DNA of 64,000 nucleotides, from contig NC_088206.1 of the NCBI RefSeq assembly GCF_037126465.1, forward strand, positions 11,445,187-11,509,186, written 5' to 3'. The stretch is from Ornithodoros turicata. Lineage: Eukaryota; Arthropoda; Arachnida; Ixodida; Argasidae. Position 1 is the stretch's first letter, and every line of letters begins with the position of its first letter. This document shows, one piece after another, positions 1-13,487 of this stretch. A program made the position numbers and the translations under genes. Below the pieces are notes generated by a model. That model was not told where the DNA came from, did no database searches, and worked only from the letters and a program-made list of their open reading frames with translations.

Positions 1-1592
1 GTCGTCTGCGTCGTCGACTATCGGTGTCGAGTGCACTGGGACGACTGAGTGGGCTACGACCTCTGCTCAGCTGCAGCTCCCAAATGTCTGGTCGAATTCG
101 TAGAGCGTTGCTGCGAAATGGGTGAGGCCATGCTGCTTGCATATTACACTTGACCCATTAAAAACTCGACCACTCTTGTCACATGAGATGCTTATGTAGA
201 AACTCAAGTGCGCTTAACATACGTGCGCTTTCCCAGCCGCTCACCCGCTCTCTATATCGTGCCATTGTTTCTTTCGCGGAAATGAACTTTTGATTCGCGA
301 TGTCAGCTTGCATATTAATGGAGAATCAAAGGTGGTTACAGGGGCAGCTTCCGTTATTTACTGGTACGATCCTCGTATAATCCTGGCAGCTGGCACACAA
401 ATCAGTAATGCAGACTAATTTATTTGAAGCGTGCCGAACATAAGTACGTTGAGGAGACTACACCTGCCATGCATTTAAGTGCGTAGAAATCTCAAACGGC
501 CGCATACGCCATTAACGAATAATGTTGTGTTTCTTGAAAGTGCAGCGCGAATTCCGATGATTCAGAATGAAGTGGAGCAGTTGTGCGACAGCTGCCACCG
601 CACCACGTCGAAAACACGAAACATTTCCCTAAAATTCGCCCGTTTTTTTTTTTTTTTTTTGTAACTTTCGCATTAGCCCGCGAATTGCTTTCGTTCGCTT
701 CGTAAAAAAAGCTCTCACGCCCCCCCCCCCCACCCTTACCACCAAATTCGTCCCAATTCATAACCCAAGTAATCGTTATGCTATCACACGCTATTTTGCG
801 CATGCGTCCTTATCTTGCATCTACTACATTCTAAGAGGCGGTTGTGGTGCCTGGGAACACCAACAATACGTGCACGGGATCTCTGTTCTGAGAATAACTT
901 CTCTCCTTTCTTTACTGTGCACCAGTTTGCTCAACATCAAATCTTGCCTTTGCTCGTACTGGAGCTGAAAAAAAAAAAGGAAGCTCACTTTGTATGCACA
1001 CAGGGAATTGCGACGGGGAAAGCGTGTACACACAAAAGGTGGGGGGGGGGGGGGACGTTATGTGGGACGGCACTTTTGAATTGGGTGGGCGTTGGTACGC
1101 CACTTATTGTTGTTTGGAGAAAAGATTCCGTGAGGAATCCAGGGAGAGAGAATCACGTGCATGGGAACCGTTTTTGAAGTCTCCTGGACCCGTTGTGTAT
1201 ATGCTGTAAGACGCGGGCAAGGAAACTCCGAGGAGACGCGCCTTATACCGACAGTGCCTCGTAAGACGTCCGAATGTGGGAGTTCATAATAAAGAACGTG
1301 CAATACGATGTGGCCGCTACGTTGTTTTTACGATACAAACCTTTTCATTTCGTTTTCTTCTAACGTTTTCTTTGAACGCAAGATTTTATTTGGCAATACA
1401 AGCGTTTGAGAGTGCGAGATTGAACCTGTGATGCATGCAGTCCCTCTGAAGGAATACGTGCATGATGTAATGAACTACATACCAAAGTGTCACAACAGAA
1501 ATAGAGGGGGGAAAGAGAGTGTTACTTGTCCATTTTATTTTAAGAATAATTTCTGCGTGCATGCATGTTGAGTTGAGCTTGAATGTAAAAAA

Positions 1593-1633
<41 letters not shown>

Positions 1634-2178
1634 TGTTATATCTCATCCAATCACACGCGACCCTGACAGCACTCTTGTAATGCAGAAGATGATGATGTTT
1701 GTTTAATAGTCCGTTTCAACTACGCGAAGCCTTGAAAACCATCCACCGTTTTGTGCAAAGCTAAGGTGTATTAGTTGTTCCTCTGTTTTGTCTACGTCTT
1801 CCTCCCGAACGTACGTGACAGATCTTAATAGGAGTTACTCGAGACGAGAAAGTCGATAACGTCTCACCAGGAAAAGTAGGGATGGCATAATCCTAGTGGC
1901 GAATGCTCAGCTCCGTGTTGTCGTTGCCTTCACAAAGTTCGCGGCACCCGACACACAAAAAGACTCTCTTCACGGAGAATGATTTTATGTTGAGTAATGG
2001 GCTGTGATGTGATGTTGAAGTTGAAGTCGAAGTCGAAGTCGGACGGCGTGTTATGATGAAGTGATGTGGTGAGCTGTAAAGCCCAGTATGATGTGATGTT
2101 GAATGAACTGCCAGAAAAGTGCCAACCTATGCTATACATGACATTCTCGGGTAAACATAAACAAGCCCCCGCCGCAAC
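1..2178. other. Intergenic, simple repeats only
   Basis: I see homopolymer runs (T at 641-660, C at 720-730, G at 1040-1054) and an A-run followed by (GA)n at 1588-1626. The A-run plus GA pattern recurs at 15151-15204, 36918-36938 and 63152-63184. No gene supported. Confidence 0.5.
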
Positions 2179-2432
2179 TTCCGGTGCCACGAAGACTTCC
2201 GGTCCTTACGCGACTGAGGACACTCGGAAACAGCCTCCATACAGAATTATATATTTCGCTTTCCTGATTTGTTGGAAACGGGTGGTGTATACGCCTTTTT
2301 GTGACAATTTGAATTGCCACAAAAAGGCGTATACGGCCCTCTCTCTTCTCAAATCGGAAGCGATAACTGCATCAATCGGCGCAGAGCGTGTTTCCTGTGA
2401 AACCGGATGTCGTTTTGGCACCAAACCGGAAG
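2179..2432. mobile_element. Palindromic MITE-like repeat, second family
   Basis: Ends CTTCCGGTGCCA and TGGCACCAAACCGGAAG are inverted. The centre is a perfect 17-bp inverted repeat GTATACGCCTTTTTGTG (2287-2303 and 2318-2334) with a 14-nt loop. The core resembles family A, but the ends differ. Confidence 0.6.
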
Positions 2433-4235
2433 CTGTGAAAAGCGGCATGTATAGGAATTAGGAACCGCACTCAGTTTTCTCTTCTATCTGTTGTACTTGG
2501 TTCATTGAATTCCCACGGTCACGATAAAATGCAGTTTTAATATGCGGTATCCTTTTCTTTACGAGGTGGGGTGGGGTGGAGTGGGGAGAGCTAACGTGGG
2601 AATACCATAATTAATCGGGTGACCTGTCAGTCCCTCCCAATTTACATTCTCCGATCCAATTTAAAAAAAAAATCCCGTTTTCAGAGTTTGGAAACGCATG
2701 GACACTTTTGGATACATGCACCTCTGCAGCCACATCTTCGAAACGCGTTCGCTTTCGCTGCTGCCAAGTTACTTCATACCCTCCCCGTGATATCGTATTT
2801 CATCAACAACAACGATCCAAGTCTGGGGGATATTCTGGCACTCATCCCCTTGACAGCATCCTGTGCCAAATGTGCGCTTCACATAATGTCACGTTGTGTG
2901 TGTGTAAGCTGCCTCTCACGGTGACACACTTGTCCTTCGTTACAGCATGCACGCGAAGCCGTCTCCAATTATGAAGGCTCTAAGTGCAATAACACCGAGG
3001 GCTTTAATATAAGCGGTATGTAATTCCACCGGCGGGCGGGGCACCCAGTGAAAGACAAGGCCGGAATGTGTGTATATACCACATGCTGTCGGTGCTATTG
3101 GCCTTGATGTACTTGACCCGTTTCCCGCGTTTGACTCCATCGATGCGTGTTGCTTCATCACAATAATCTGAATGTTTGCACTGATAGAGCCCTTTGTTCT
3201 CCAAGTGCAGCTGCGAAGGAAGGTTGCGTTTTACTTTTTTTTTTTCTTCTTCAGTAATGATAGTAAGGATGATCCGGCGCAACGTAATGGTGTTGTCAAG
3301 GTCTCATTCGGTAATGTTGAGCGATGGCTGCACTGTTATTTCCGAGCGTACCCGCATAAAGGGATTTTTGTTGTCCGGAAGCCATCTACGAAAACGATAC
3401 TATATAAGAGAAGCTGCCAATTAAAAATCAGATCAGTGATGTCAGCCATTAGAAATGAAGAGACTGGCTTATCGTATACATAGACACGTTCCGATGTTGG
3501 AGGGTGTTAACGGTAACGGTTCCCAAAAATGTGCTAAGCCAATCGCTTTGTAAGCGAGTGACATGACATTGGCTAAGCTTAAGTTTGATAATTTCCTTTA
3601 TCGTGTCGCTTTGTATAGAGTGCTTCCGATTTAATGAGACTCGGTATTGTCGAGCGCTGTCTGTGAAAACAGACGTTAGATACGCGCTCGCGATTCGTTC
3701 CATGCCGTTTTCTTGCCCTGTGGGTTATTTTCACGGGCTTCGCTCTCAGCTGACAATCGGGGCGCTTTTGGATGTACCTGAATGCATTTAATTTTCGAAG
3801 CAGCGTAGCGCGTACGCACAGGTGAAGGTGATACAGGACTGCTTCTCGACATCAAACGGCTGACAGATGCCGCTTTGCGTTCGTCTGACATAATGACTGT
3901 GATTAGTTCAAATTATGTAACAACACTACAACATGGTCGCGATATCACTCTTCGCCACGAAGACCGCTAATCGGCAAGGAAAGCAGGCCAAAAACGGTTT
4001 CTGGAATAGTGCTAACATAGCTATAGTCCCAAGCTTTGCAAAAGCTTCCGCCCATTTCGTCTCTAGAGTAACTCATGGTTGTGGCAATGCATACACTCCC
4101 CAAAAGGAGTAAAATTGTCATTTGTTTTTTTATGTGAGGATTGTCCCATCTCTTACACCTTAGGGCTCTTCATTTCCTGTATCATACGTTCTGTGTCCGT
4201 GTCGTTGGGTCTTCCTCATGGATTTATACCAACTA
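2433..4235. other. Intergenic, nothing recognised
   Basis: A T-run at 3234-3247 and a GTGGGGTGG run near 2565-2587. Open frames are short and show no familiar motif. Confidence 0.45.
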
Positions 4236-4485
4236 CACTCTTAAAAATGAACTTCACCTCATAGCACGCTCCTAGCCAACCACTATCTCGAATGATATCG
4301 TTATCTTCCCTGATTTGTTAAAAACGGAAGGCGTACGCCTTTTTTTGTGACACTTATGCGGTTCATAATTGTCACAAAAAAGGCGTACGCCTCCCGTTTT
4401 CAACGAACCAGGGCAGATAACGATATCATTTGAGATTATGGTTGGCTAGGAGCGTGCTATGCGGTGAAGTTCATTTTTAAGAGTG
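4236..4485. mobile_element. Palindromic MITE family A, full copy
   Basis: Foldback of 250 bp beginning CACTCTTAAAAATGAACTTC and ending with its inverse, flanked by TA on both sides. The arms carry CATAGCACGCTCCTAGCCAA and GGCGTACGCC near the centre and pair over nearly their full length. No transposase. Five other copies lie in this window. Confidence 0.88.
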
Positions 4486-7400
4486 TAGCCTGCACCCTTT
4501 CCCTTGTTCCATACGTTGGGCACTCTAACGAAACTTCAGCACTTTGAAAGCGCGGGACAAAAATTTGCTCGTCGATCGTGAGGATGTTGGAAATATACCT
4601 TCGTTCCCTTATTATATAGCGACAATTGCACGTAAATTTCGCACCTGCTGTCATCGAAAAGTAGGTTCCCGGTCGACAGAGAAAAGGGGGGCCCTCGGAA
4701 GCCGACAATGGGCAGTACAGTGGGAAAATTTCTCCCGCTCTGACGAAGGCTTCTTTTCCGCAAAGGCCGAGTAGCTCTCCGGCGACAACTGGACTGCCTC
4801 CTATTATGTTGCAAGCGGCCCGTCATTTGGAAGCGGGGGAAAACAAAAGGACCGAGAGTATTGTCTCCCGTGCTAACGGTTTCGCGAGATCTCCCAGATG
4901 GTAATCTTTCCGTACAATTTGTATAAGTGAGTCACCGCGGAAGGCACGGTCTCCATCTTCACCGAGGATGTGCAACTCGCTTGGTCTACATTTTGGTCCG
5001 ACGCGCTGAGGACATCGAAAGCCTGTGTGCGAATCCTTTCGCGAGATTGACATTGCGAATTGTGCAGCGAATCCGAGCACATGGCGAGCTGCAAAACTGT
5101 CTCCACTCACGTTCTCTCTCTCTTTTCAACTTCGGACGCATCGCCACTAGACGTCGACATAGAGGTACAACTTTATAGATGATTTCAAATTTAGTGTCAC
5201 CGCCGCGAAGCACCCGCGGCTGTAAGCGATGCCAATAAACGACTTGGGAGCCACCACCATCAAAAATGTGCCTCTGGTATATTCATACTGTAATCTGCGA
5301 AAAAAATAAAATAAAAATAAAAATACAATTGAATGATATACTCAGAAGTAGCGGGAAGAATCTTTCTATGCGGTGTTGTTTCCGGGAAGATTTTTTCTAA
5401 AAATCTTTCTGTGCTTTGGCGTAAACAACACCCACCTATCGCCAACTTGTTGACTGACGATGGACACGCATAGCCCTTGCGCTTTTCGCACTTACAAAAG
5501 GACATTTGGGCAATTAATCCTCTCATATTAACCACTGCGAAGTGGGGTAGTGTCCTGTGGCTACCACGGGGAAACATCCCATGTCATCATCACCTCTTCA
5601 TTTATTGTTGTTGTTGTTGTTGGGAAATTGTTGCGGTGAATCACCTCGTCCCATAATCATTCATGTAGTTGTTGTTGTTGAGCAGCTGATGCATAAATCG
5701 AAAAAAAAAAATCTGAAGAAATAATCAAAATCCGCGTCGCGCCCCCTTTATTAGTCGCAGAATGGTTTTATCCGGATTACATTATATGTCTTGCGCATTA
5801 CAGTGTACCGTGGCGACAGGTTGGAAACATCCGACTTCTCCTAGAATATGAGTGAGAAATCCGCAGGAAAGCGGACATCCTATATAGAGAACAGACGGTG
5901 GAGGAATACCCTTCCAGAAACGTCCCCATTTCTTTCCACTTCATTGCTTTATTTGGTATGCACTCTCCGTTGTTCTTCTGCGTACTTGCGTGTCGCGTTC
6001 GAAGCAACGGGATCTCCCTGTACTCTGCTGCTCTTGCTATCTCAAATTACTTTGCATAAAAGAAACGTGCCGTACGCACCGGAATAAATTGACGTGTTAG
6101 TCTATTAGTGCACTGCGAAATGCTTAGTAACAGGAGTTCGTGGAAGGGATGTCGAAAGAAAAATAGAGATGTCCTAACAGCTAAGCAGCCGGCACTTTCA
6201 CATCACTTCTGCTCAATTGAAAGTAAATAATTATTTAACGCTTGTTAAGTTAACAAAATAGCACTTTAATATAACGAACCGGCTCTTCGATATATCGGAA
6301 TACGTATCCGGCTGTTCGATATATCGGAATACGTATCCGGCTGTTCGATATATCGGAATACGCATTGTTTTATAGTATTACAGGCCCTGTATACAACTAC
6401 AGCGATGGTTGCATCTGCACGTACCACTGCGAAAAATTTACCTCGTCGTCGTGGGTCGTCTTTTCTTTCCCACGTTCAGCACAGCATTCGCTTCCCTTAG
6501 CAACGTCGCTGTTTACATTTGACACCGGGGGAAGCCCCAAGGCGGCCGTCGCCTTGAACCTGCAGCTGGTCATGTCTTGACAATCCAAAAGCATGATTCA
6601 TCCCGCTCACATGCAGAAGGAACATAACACTCAGACGCCAAGGGAAAAACATTTATTTGACTCTGCCATTGACATTGTTCCCGTGACTCACCCGTCGGTA
6701 CGTCAATCCACTTGTATGTCTTATACAAATGCGATTACATGTCTCCAAGTCTGTCAGACAAGAAGAAAAATTGGATGCGTTAGAAGAAGACTGCCACAAA
6801 AGTCCCAACATCTCGTCTCGTCTTTCTCTTTACATACACAATGATGAAGTGCAATACGGAATACTGTCGCGTGACACACCCAACTATCGTCTTATACGAA
6901 CGCGAGCCAAGTTTGCTGTAAACACCTCCTATATGCACGGAGCTTCAAGGTAAAATCGAACATAGCGGACCTGTGAAGGTGAACATGGAGAACAGCATTT
7001 GTCGTCGCTTGAGCCAGTGATTGCGGAGGTATCTTTGTTTTCATATCGATAAAGCCGTTCGCCAACACTCCTCATTGTTTTATGTAAGTTCTCACGTTCT
7101 GCCTCGGCCTTAATTGTTAACCAGGTCGCCATCGTCCCTGTCGCTACTGCGAAATATGCAGTAGAGATACTGACTTATCACGAGTCGATATGATGGTCGA
7201 TGATTTTTGTGACCTTCTTTACGATCAACGTGCACGAGGAAAAAACGTTTTTGCGGACTTTTCATACAGCACGGCATAACACGTCATCCTGTCCCGTCGC
7301 ATTCCAACAATATTGACGGGCTGTTTTTCGGCATAAATTTCTATTTTTCTGTGAAGTGCGTGGAAAAGATCGCTTCAAAACAGTCTCTCACATATCAAGA

Positions 7401-7819
7401 GAACAAAATCTCTTTGTGTCTGCCCGACGCTGTCCAGCGAACAACGGCAACATGACCTCCTGCGACCCGGTCTTTTATGACATTGCGGTCTCGTCCGTCT
7501 CCATGTCCCCCCCCCCCCCCCCCTCCTTGTAGCAAATTACCCCGTGGTACTGTACACACACACATATGCGACAAATGACTTCCGGTTCGTTCCTAATACG
7601 CCAAGAGATATACTGCTTAGCGTTATAACCGCCGACATCGTCGTGCTTCCACAGTTCTCTGTCAGTGATGATTATCGGAAGTCGGCAGCTGTAAAGCTCT
7701 CTACCAAGGCGACACAGATTTTGAGAGAAGATATGGCCCTGATTTCTGCTTTGGCTTAATGGGTGTTGACACTGCTCTGAGAAAGTTGTATCCTCGTTTT
7801 CGCCGAAGTGATGCCTTGT
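4486..7819. other. Intergenic, nothing recognised apart from 29-bp repeat
   Basis: A (TTG)n run at about 5605-5622, the 29-bp tandem repeat at 6282-6362 and a C-run at 7508-7523. No coding frame with recognisable domains. Confidence 0.45.
6282..6362. repeat. 29-bp tandem repeat, three copies
   Basis: TTCGATATATCGGAATACGT with GTATCCGGCTG occurs at 6286, 6315 and 6344, period 29 bp. Each holds the near-palindrome TTCGATATATCGGA. Confidence 0.85.
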
Positions 7820-8160
7820 CTTCAGGGAACACTAAAATTGCTTGTCAATTCAAACGTGGTACCTCTAAGATAAAAGGGTGTGAAAAGGTGGTAACTTCTA
7901 CAGTTACCACCTTGGTGAACAGAGCGTCTGGTAAAGGGTGTAAAAGGGTGGTAAAAGCAATTACCATATATCCAAATTGCTACAAAAAGGCGTACGCCCC
8001 CCGTCGCCCGACGAATCATAAGCGGTAACCTTATCATTCGTAGGTGGCAGGTCGAACTCTGCAATCTTTTAGGCACCAACGTATGCGACAACTATTACCT
8101 CCTAAAAGGTGTAACTGCTCCAGCCCTTTTTTCTAAGAGTGCAGTGTCCAGGCAGACTTA
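7820..8160. repeat. GGTGTAAA-rich palindromic repeat
   Basis: Contains an 11-bp perfect inverted repeat AGGTGGTAACT (7886-7896 and 7902-7912), repeated AAAGGGTGT motifs and a GGCGTACGCC-like core (CAAAAAGGCGTACGCCCCCC). It resembles the interiors of both the 17706 MITE and family A. Ends are not defined. Confidence 0.4.
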
Positions 8161-8199
8161 CCACTGGGCCTCTTTCAACAAACGGGGCACACACTCACG

Positions 8200-8465
8200 T
8201 ACACACAAAATACGGCACAAATGTATATTTAAAATAAGATACCATATACTGAGAGCCGATTTAGAGTTCAAAATACTTGAAAGCAAGAGTATTTAAAATA
8301 GAGTACCAAAATACTTTAAAAGGTACACACAAAATACCCCCAATGTAGTACAAAGGTAGTACGAAAATGTAGTACAAAATGCTCATTGAAAAAAGTAACT
8401 AGTAAAATACTAAATACCGAAACAAGTATTTAAAATACAATACTTAAAATACGTACAAGTTTGCT
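8200..8465. repeat. ATTTAAAATAC-rich repeat
   Basis: Repeated TATTTAAAATAC and AAAATACTTT motifs. Similar text occurs at 45050-45560 (inverted) and at the ends of the hAT MITE at 11298-11944, so these are probably related hAT-derived repeats. Confidence 0.45.
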
Positions 8466-8930
8466 GACAGAGCATCAGATACTAGTTACTTCCCGCCGTC
8501 CCGTTAGTTGAACGAGGTTCAGTGGTAAGCCTTCGGAAAGCAGATGCCTCCTGTTGGGGTTGTACGCATTGTGGGTCGTATATATGTGATGCAAATGAGA
8601 CGTCCGTCGGCCGTCGTACGGTGTTTTCTTTAGCGCACTTTCTAGTGCGTGTGACGAAACTCCGCACACGCATGGCTGTGCGTCATCGATCTCTTACGAA
8701 TTGGCCCGGTAGAGTACTAATTTTTCGTCTTCTTGGTTCCTCCTATGCTGTTTGTCTTTATGTTCCAATCTCTTAGGCGCGTATGCTGCGCCTTTGTGCA
8801 CATTTTAGCCTTATGTGACTTTCTTCGTACCGGGTTTTGTGTTTGTGAAATTTCACGGCGCTTGGATGGTTGTGTGGTGGAGTTTGCTTTTTTGTAATGT
8901 GCGTGAGTCTCTCATTCGTCGCCGCTCCAG

Positions 8931-9003
8931 CAACACCGAATATCCTCTGGATGTACGAATCCGTCAGGACATTATTCGTACATCCAGAGGATATTCGGTG
9001 TTG
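8931..9003. repeat. Perfect 30-bp inverted repeat hairpin
   Basis: CAACACCGAATATCCTCTGG with ATGTACGAAT (8931-8960) pairs perfectly with 8974-9003 across a 13-nt loop. Pairing continues imperfectly outward (CGCTCCAG against TTGGGGCG). No transposon ends recognised. Confidence 0.85.
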
Positions 9004-9505
9004 TTGGGGCGTATCATGTTATGTGCAGCAGTTTTCAATGGGATGTACATAACGTAAATATTGTATCATTCATCACGTCGCTCTAGTACGTAGCACGGAG
9101 CATCATAAACCGCAATAAAAGTTTTTGAGAGAAAAAAAAAAAAGAACATGCCAGCGTAACGTAATTCGATAACGCACCCTACCGGCAATCGAGAAATGCG
9201 TGATTCAAACCACGCGCCGCTGTCTAGGCTTTTTCGAAGACTGCCACATTTCAGTTGTTCACGTCCTTATTGGGCACCTTGAGGCTTGTATTGTGTTTGT
9301 CTGTTTGCGTGCATCAGCCTCAGAACAGTCGCTCTCCGTAGTGTCTTGTCACCTGAGGCGTTCAAAAATCTAGTAAACCACTTTGTAAGCGTGTTTGCCT
9401 ACTGTGACCAATGTTGGAACCGACCGTACGGCGTGGTACAATCTGCCTAGACGCACCCCTTGTTTAGGCCCCAGGTGCGACGCTTTCATATTCGCGGTGC
9501 CCTGT

Positions 9506-9752
9506 ACTCTTAAAAATGAACTTCACCGCATAGCACGCTCCTAGCCAACCACCATCTCGAATGATATCGGTATCTGCCCTGATTTGTTGAGAACGGGAGG
9601 CGTACGCCTTTTTTGTGACACTTATGCTGTTGATAATTGTCACAGAAAGGCGTACGCCTCCCGATTTCAACAAATCAGGGCATACAACGATATCATTCGA
9701 GGTTATGGTTGGCTATGAGCGTGCTATGCGGTGAAGTTCATTTCTAAGAGTG
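9506..9752. mobile_element. Palindromic MITE family A, full copy
   Basis: Begins ACTCTTAAAAATGAACTTCA and ends TTCATTTCTAAGAGTG, with the same arms as 4236-4485. The flanking TA is not preserved. Confidence 0.86.
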
Positions 9753-10031
9753 CGGGATTTCAGCCCTCAAATGAGAGTGGGGCATGTACATCCTCCACCC
9801 ATCGATTTTTCTACTATGCAGTGAGAAGAGCCTCCCAAGTGCACCCACTGCACCATTTTCCCTCCCTCCGCACCTCTATCCCCCTCTATATGAACGTGGA
9901 TATTTTAAATATGCGTTGGCGTACGAGGGTTCCCTTCACTCAACGAGTTTGTGTTCCTGAGTATGTGGCTATTCCTCGCTCACGTCACGCCATTGTAGCG
10001 AATGCGGTAACTTGTGGACGGTGGCATTTCC

Positions 10032-10128
10032 GTGAGCTTGAGGAGGTGGGGACAGAGGCACAGAACACAAGTAGAGAGGATAGTATAACACTCCATTACC
10101 TCTGTCCCTACCACTTCCTCCAGCTCAC
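10032..10128. repeat. Imperfect 28-bp inverted repeat
   Basis: GTGAGCTTGAGGAGGTGGGG (10032-10058) pairs with CCTCTGTCCCTACCACTTCC (10099-10128) with a few mismatches and a 40-nt loop. Confidence 0.6.
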
Positions 10129-11297
10129 TTGCGTTTTAATGCTTTAACTAATCAATGGGTAATTTAGCCAATCATCGTGCCAGTTACTGCGGTTCTGGGA
10201 GCATCCAAACTTGGGCGTTCGCTGTGCTGGGTATAGTTCTGCGGGACTCTCCGAATTCAAGAGCAAGAGGGACTGCACGCCCCTCCCTCTACTGTACCAA
10301 CATCGCATTTCCTCTTCCGCTTTCACCGTTCCCTTTTCTACTGCATCTCCCCCCAAACATCATCCCCCCACCCCCGCACACACACATACAGAGCCAATCC
10401 TCGAGCCTGCGAGATTAATTTTTGAGAAAAGAAAAAGCTCATACGTAGAAGATATATGACAGCCCAGTAAACACGTACATTGTTTTTGTGGTGTCCGCTA
10501 TCACATGATAAGAAAAACTTGAAGACAGTGAGCAACGAACACGAGCAGAGTTTGGGGACTGAACATTTTCCGGTTTTCGTGGATGAACGGTGCAAAAATA
10601 TTACGTAAATGACAGTGTACATTCTATCTACGAAACAAGAAAAATAAGAAAATAAAAAGTGAGACGCACATAAACAAGACATCACAAACAAGGCTGGAGA
10701 TCTCAAAAAGTGAAAGAAATCTTTGTTACGTATCACTGCTACGTTTACGCCCAACAGGGGCATACACAGGGAAAACATAGTGGAGCCGATTTTGCTTGTC
10801 GTCGAGGAAAGTCAGGATCAAGGACACCGCCCATGAATAGAAGGGTATGTTTTGATTGGATAGATCTAAGCAGCTTTTCGCAGAAATATTGCCACTTATC
10901 CACAATGCACTACGCTGTCTGGCTGCATGACGTACGGGTAGATCGCTAATTTGGTACTATAAGTAGACATGTGCGGAAGGATATACGAGTGCAGACCGCG
11001 GTTATGCTGCGCTGACTTTCAACTGTAACGAATATTTTGCCGACGTTCAACCTCTGCTCGTGCCATAGGACGTAGTATTCAACAGTGATAGCATTGTACG
11101 AGAATGTGGTAAATTCTCGGTGTTAATTGATGGTTATTGTGGTGGTTTAAATATTGGAGTTACAAAATGTCATATGATCATTTTATACCGTGCCGTCAGG
11201 TAATCCGTTCAACCTTTCCGTTGCCGTTTAGTATGCTATTCGGATGCTTTCAACATCACGAGCTGACATATAAGAAAGGTGCCCGTTAAGTTTATTC

Positions 11298-11944
11298 CAC
11301 GGATGGGCAGTATTTAAATATACATTGAAATTAGAATAGTATTTATAATAATATACCAATTTTTGGGTATTTATTTTTGTGAATACTTTATAAATACTCC
11401 TAAAGATACTGACTCATATCTTAAAGTTACGGTAAGAGGGCAAAAGCAGAGTTTCGAGAGCCGCGCAGTTATGCCGTGTTTTCGCAAGCACGCACATGCG
11501 ACAAACCATTTTAGATGACGAGTGTTGTTGCACTGTTGTGACACTGTTGTTGCGGACAACGGTCGGGACTACGTTGCTGTACGAAGCATCTTCGTCAAAT
11601 TTAATACGAGCCTTTCTTCACCGGCACCTGTGGAGAGATGCTCTCCTTTGCGAATCCGATTCTATACGGCCGAACAGAAGATAACTACTTAGAAGATGCA
11701 GTCTTCGAGAAACTTCTAATATTAAAATCGCCACGATAATCTAACAAATAAATGCTATTTGCTGGCTCGTTGTTACGGTCATCGTTATTTCTGCAATTCC
11801 GGAGGACATCTTCTTCACAGTATTTATGGTAGTCGTTATGGTATTACAGTACGATATTTATATTTTGTATTTGAGTAGCTGTTTGAACATAGTATTTTGT
11901 ATTTATATTTAAATACACAAAAAATGTATTTATGCCCATCCCTG
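11298..11944. mobile_element. hAT-type MITE, 647 bp
   Basis: 8-bp target duplications GTTTATTC lie at 11290-11297 and 11945-11952. The termini CACGGATGGGCAGTATTT and, inverted, CAGGGATGGGCATAAATA fit the hAT pattern. The interior is AT-rich with TATTTAAATA motifs near the ends and has no transposase. Confidence 0.87.
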
Positions 11945-12552
11945 GTTTATTCCTATAATTCTACGTGCCACAATCCGTACCAATTTCGCATTGTGCAATT
12001 GCATTGCGCATTTGCGCAATTGCGCATTGTGCAATTTCGCTCATTGTGCGTTCTTACGAAGTGAATGACTGTTCCAACTGAAATTCGCGGAATTCGGGAT
12101 ATATATTGCGCGGATGCGAGATGCTGCAGCTTCCTCCAGGTTTTCCGCAAACAGCGAACACAATATCAGCGAAAACGTCACCAGGGACGCCACACGTTTC
12201 CGGAATTCAGGAAGCATTTTAGGAAGCGTTACTTTCCATATGTTTATGTCGCATGTGATGACGCGTGGAGAACGTAACGACGTAGACGTGATGCTAAAGC
12301 GAGGACACATACGACACGCTCAGCAAATTTGGTGTTCTCGGAAAAAAAATATTTTTGAATGAGCACGACAGGAGAAATGAAAAGGAAATTCGTGTTAGTG
12401 GCGTAAAACGCACATCCAAAATAAATGAGAGAAAAATACGTTTCTTTAGCGTGTCGACGGCATGTCAGCGCATAAACCTCATAAATAAATACGTAAATTC
12501 TCACTGTAAAATTAGTACATCAACCGTTAACGCATGAAAACATTTACTCACA

Positions 12553-12807
12553 CACTCTTAGAAATGAACTTCACCACATAGGACGCTCCTAGCCAACCAT
12601 AATCTCGAATGATATCGTTATCTGCCCTGATTTGTTGAAAACGGGAGGCGTACGCCTTTTTTGTGACACTTAACATTTGTCTTAACACAATTGTCACAAA
12701 AAAGGCGTACGCTTCCCGTTTTCAACAAATCCGAGCAGATAACGATATCATTCGAGATTATGGTTGGCTAGGGGCGTGCTATGTGGTGAAGTTCATTTTT
12801 AAGAGTG
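12553..12807. mobile_element. Palindromic MITE family A, full copy
   Basis: Begins CACTCTTAGAAATGAACTTC and ends TCATTTTTAAGAGTG. The central loop is slightly longer than in the copy at 4236. Confidence 0.86.
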
Positions 12808-13487
12808 CATGATATAAACACCAGCGTATAAGGAGAGCTTTTTTTTTCTTTTCTGAGTAGCAAGCCTAAGTACCGTTTAGTGTTACAGTCACTATACACC
12901 TCATTTTTTATTCTCTGTTCCAATAAATCCCCCCCCCCCCACACACACACAATTATGTTTGACACCATTCAGTACAGCCGGCACATTCAATCTCAGAATA
13001 ACAGCGCTGGTTCAAATGGCAAGTGCAGTATAGCCTTCGTGTTTGTGTTTGTTTCGAATTTAAATGACTTCATCAGTCAGATAATCAATGAGAGTATCTG
13101 GCCTGCCCTCTTGTCGACAACGAATCGTAGAATAAGGCGCGCTTTCTGCTAAGACATGCCGGTGGTTCCGCCACGATCTTCCGCCCGGGGGTTTGACCCC
13201 TGTGGCTGTTTGGCGTCACAAGTGCTTGAAGAATCACCCGTGGGTATTTTAGGCTTCCGTTGACGTAATCCGGTGTGATGGCTCGTTTCACGGCCCCCGC
13301 AGCGCGTGCTTGCGTCGGGCAACCCAAAAACGCACATGCCTGCGTCAGTGTTGATCGCATGTGGCAGCGGCAAACAAGCACACGTTCTTAGGCGAGCAGA
13401 CTTGCTGTTCTGAGTTCCCTAGCTGTGTTGTCTCCTAAATAATTTCCCCAAACTCGGGGATATGTCTCTCCATACTTCCTCTGCATG

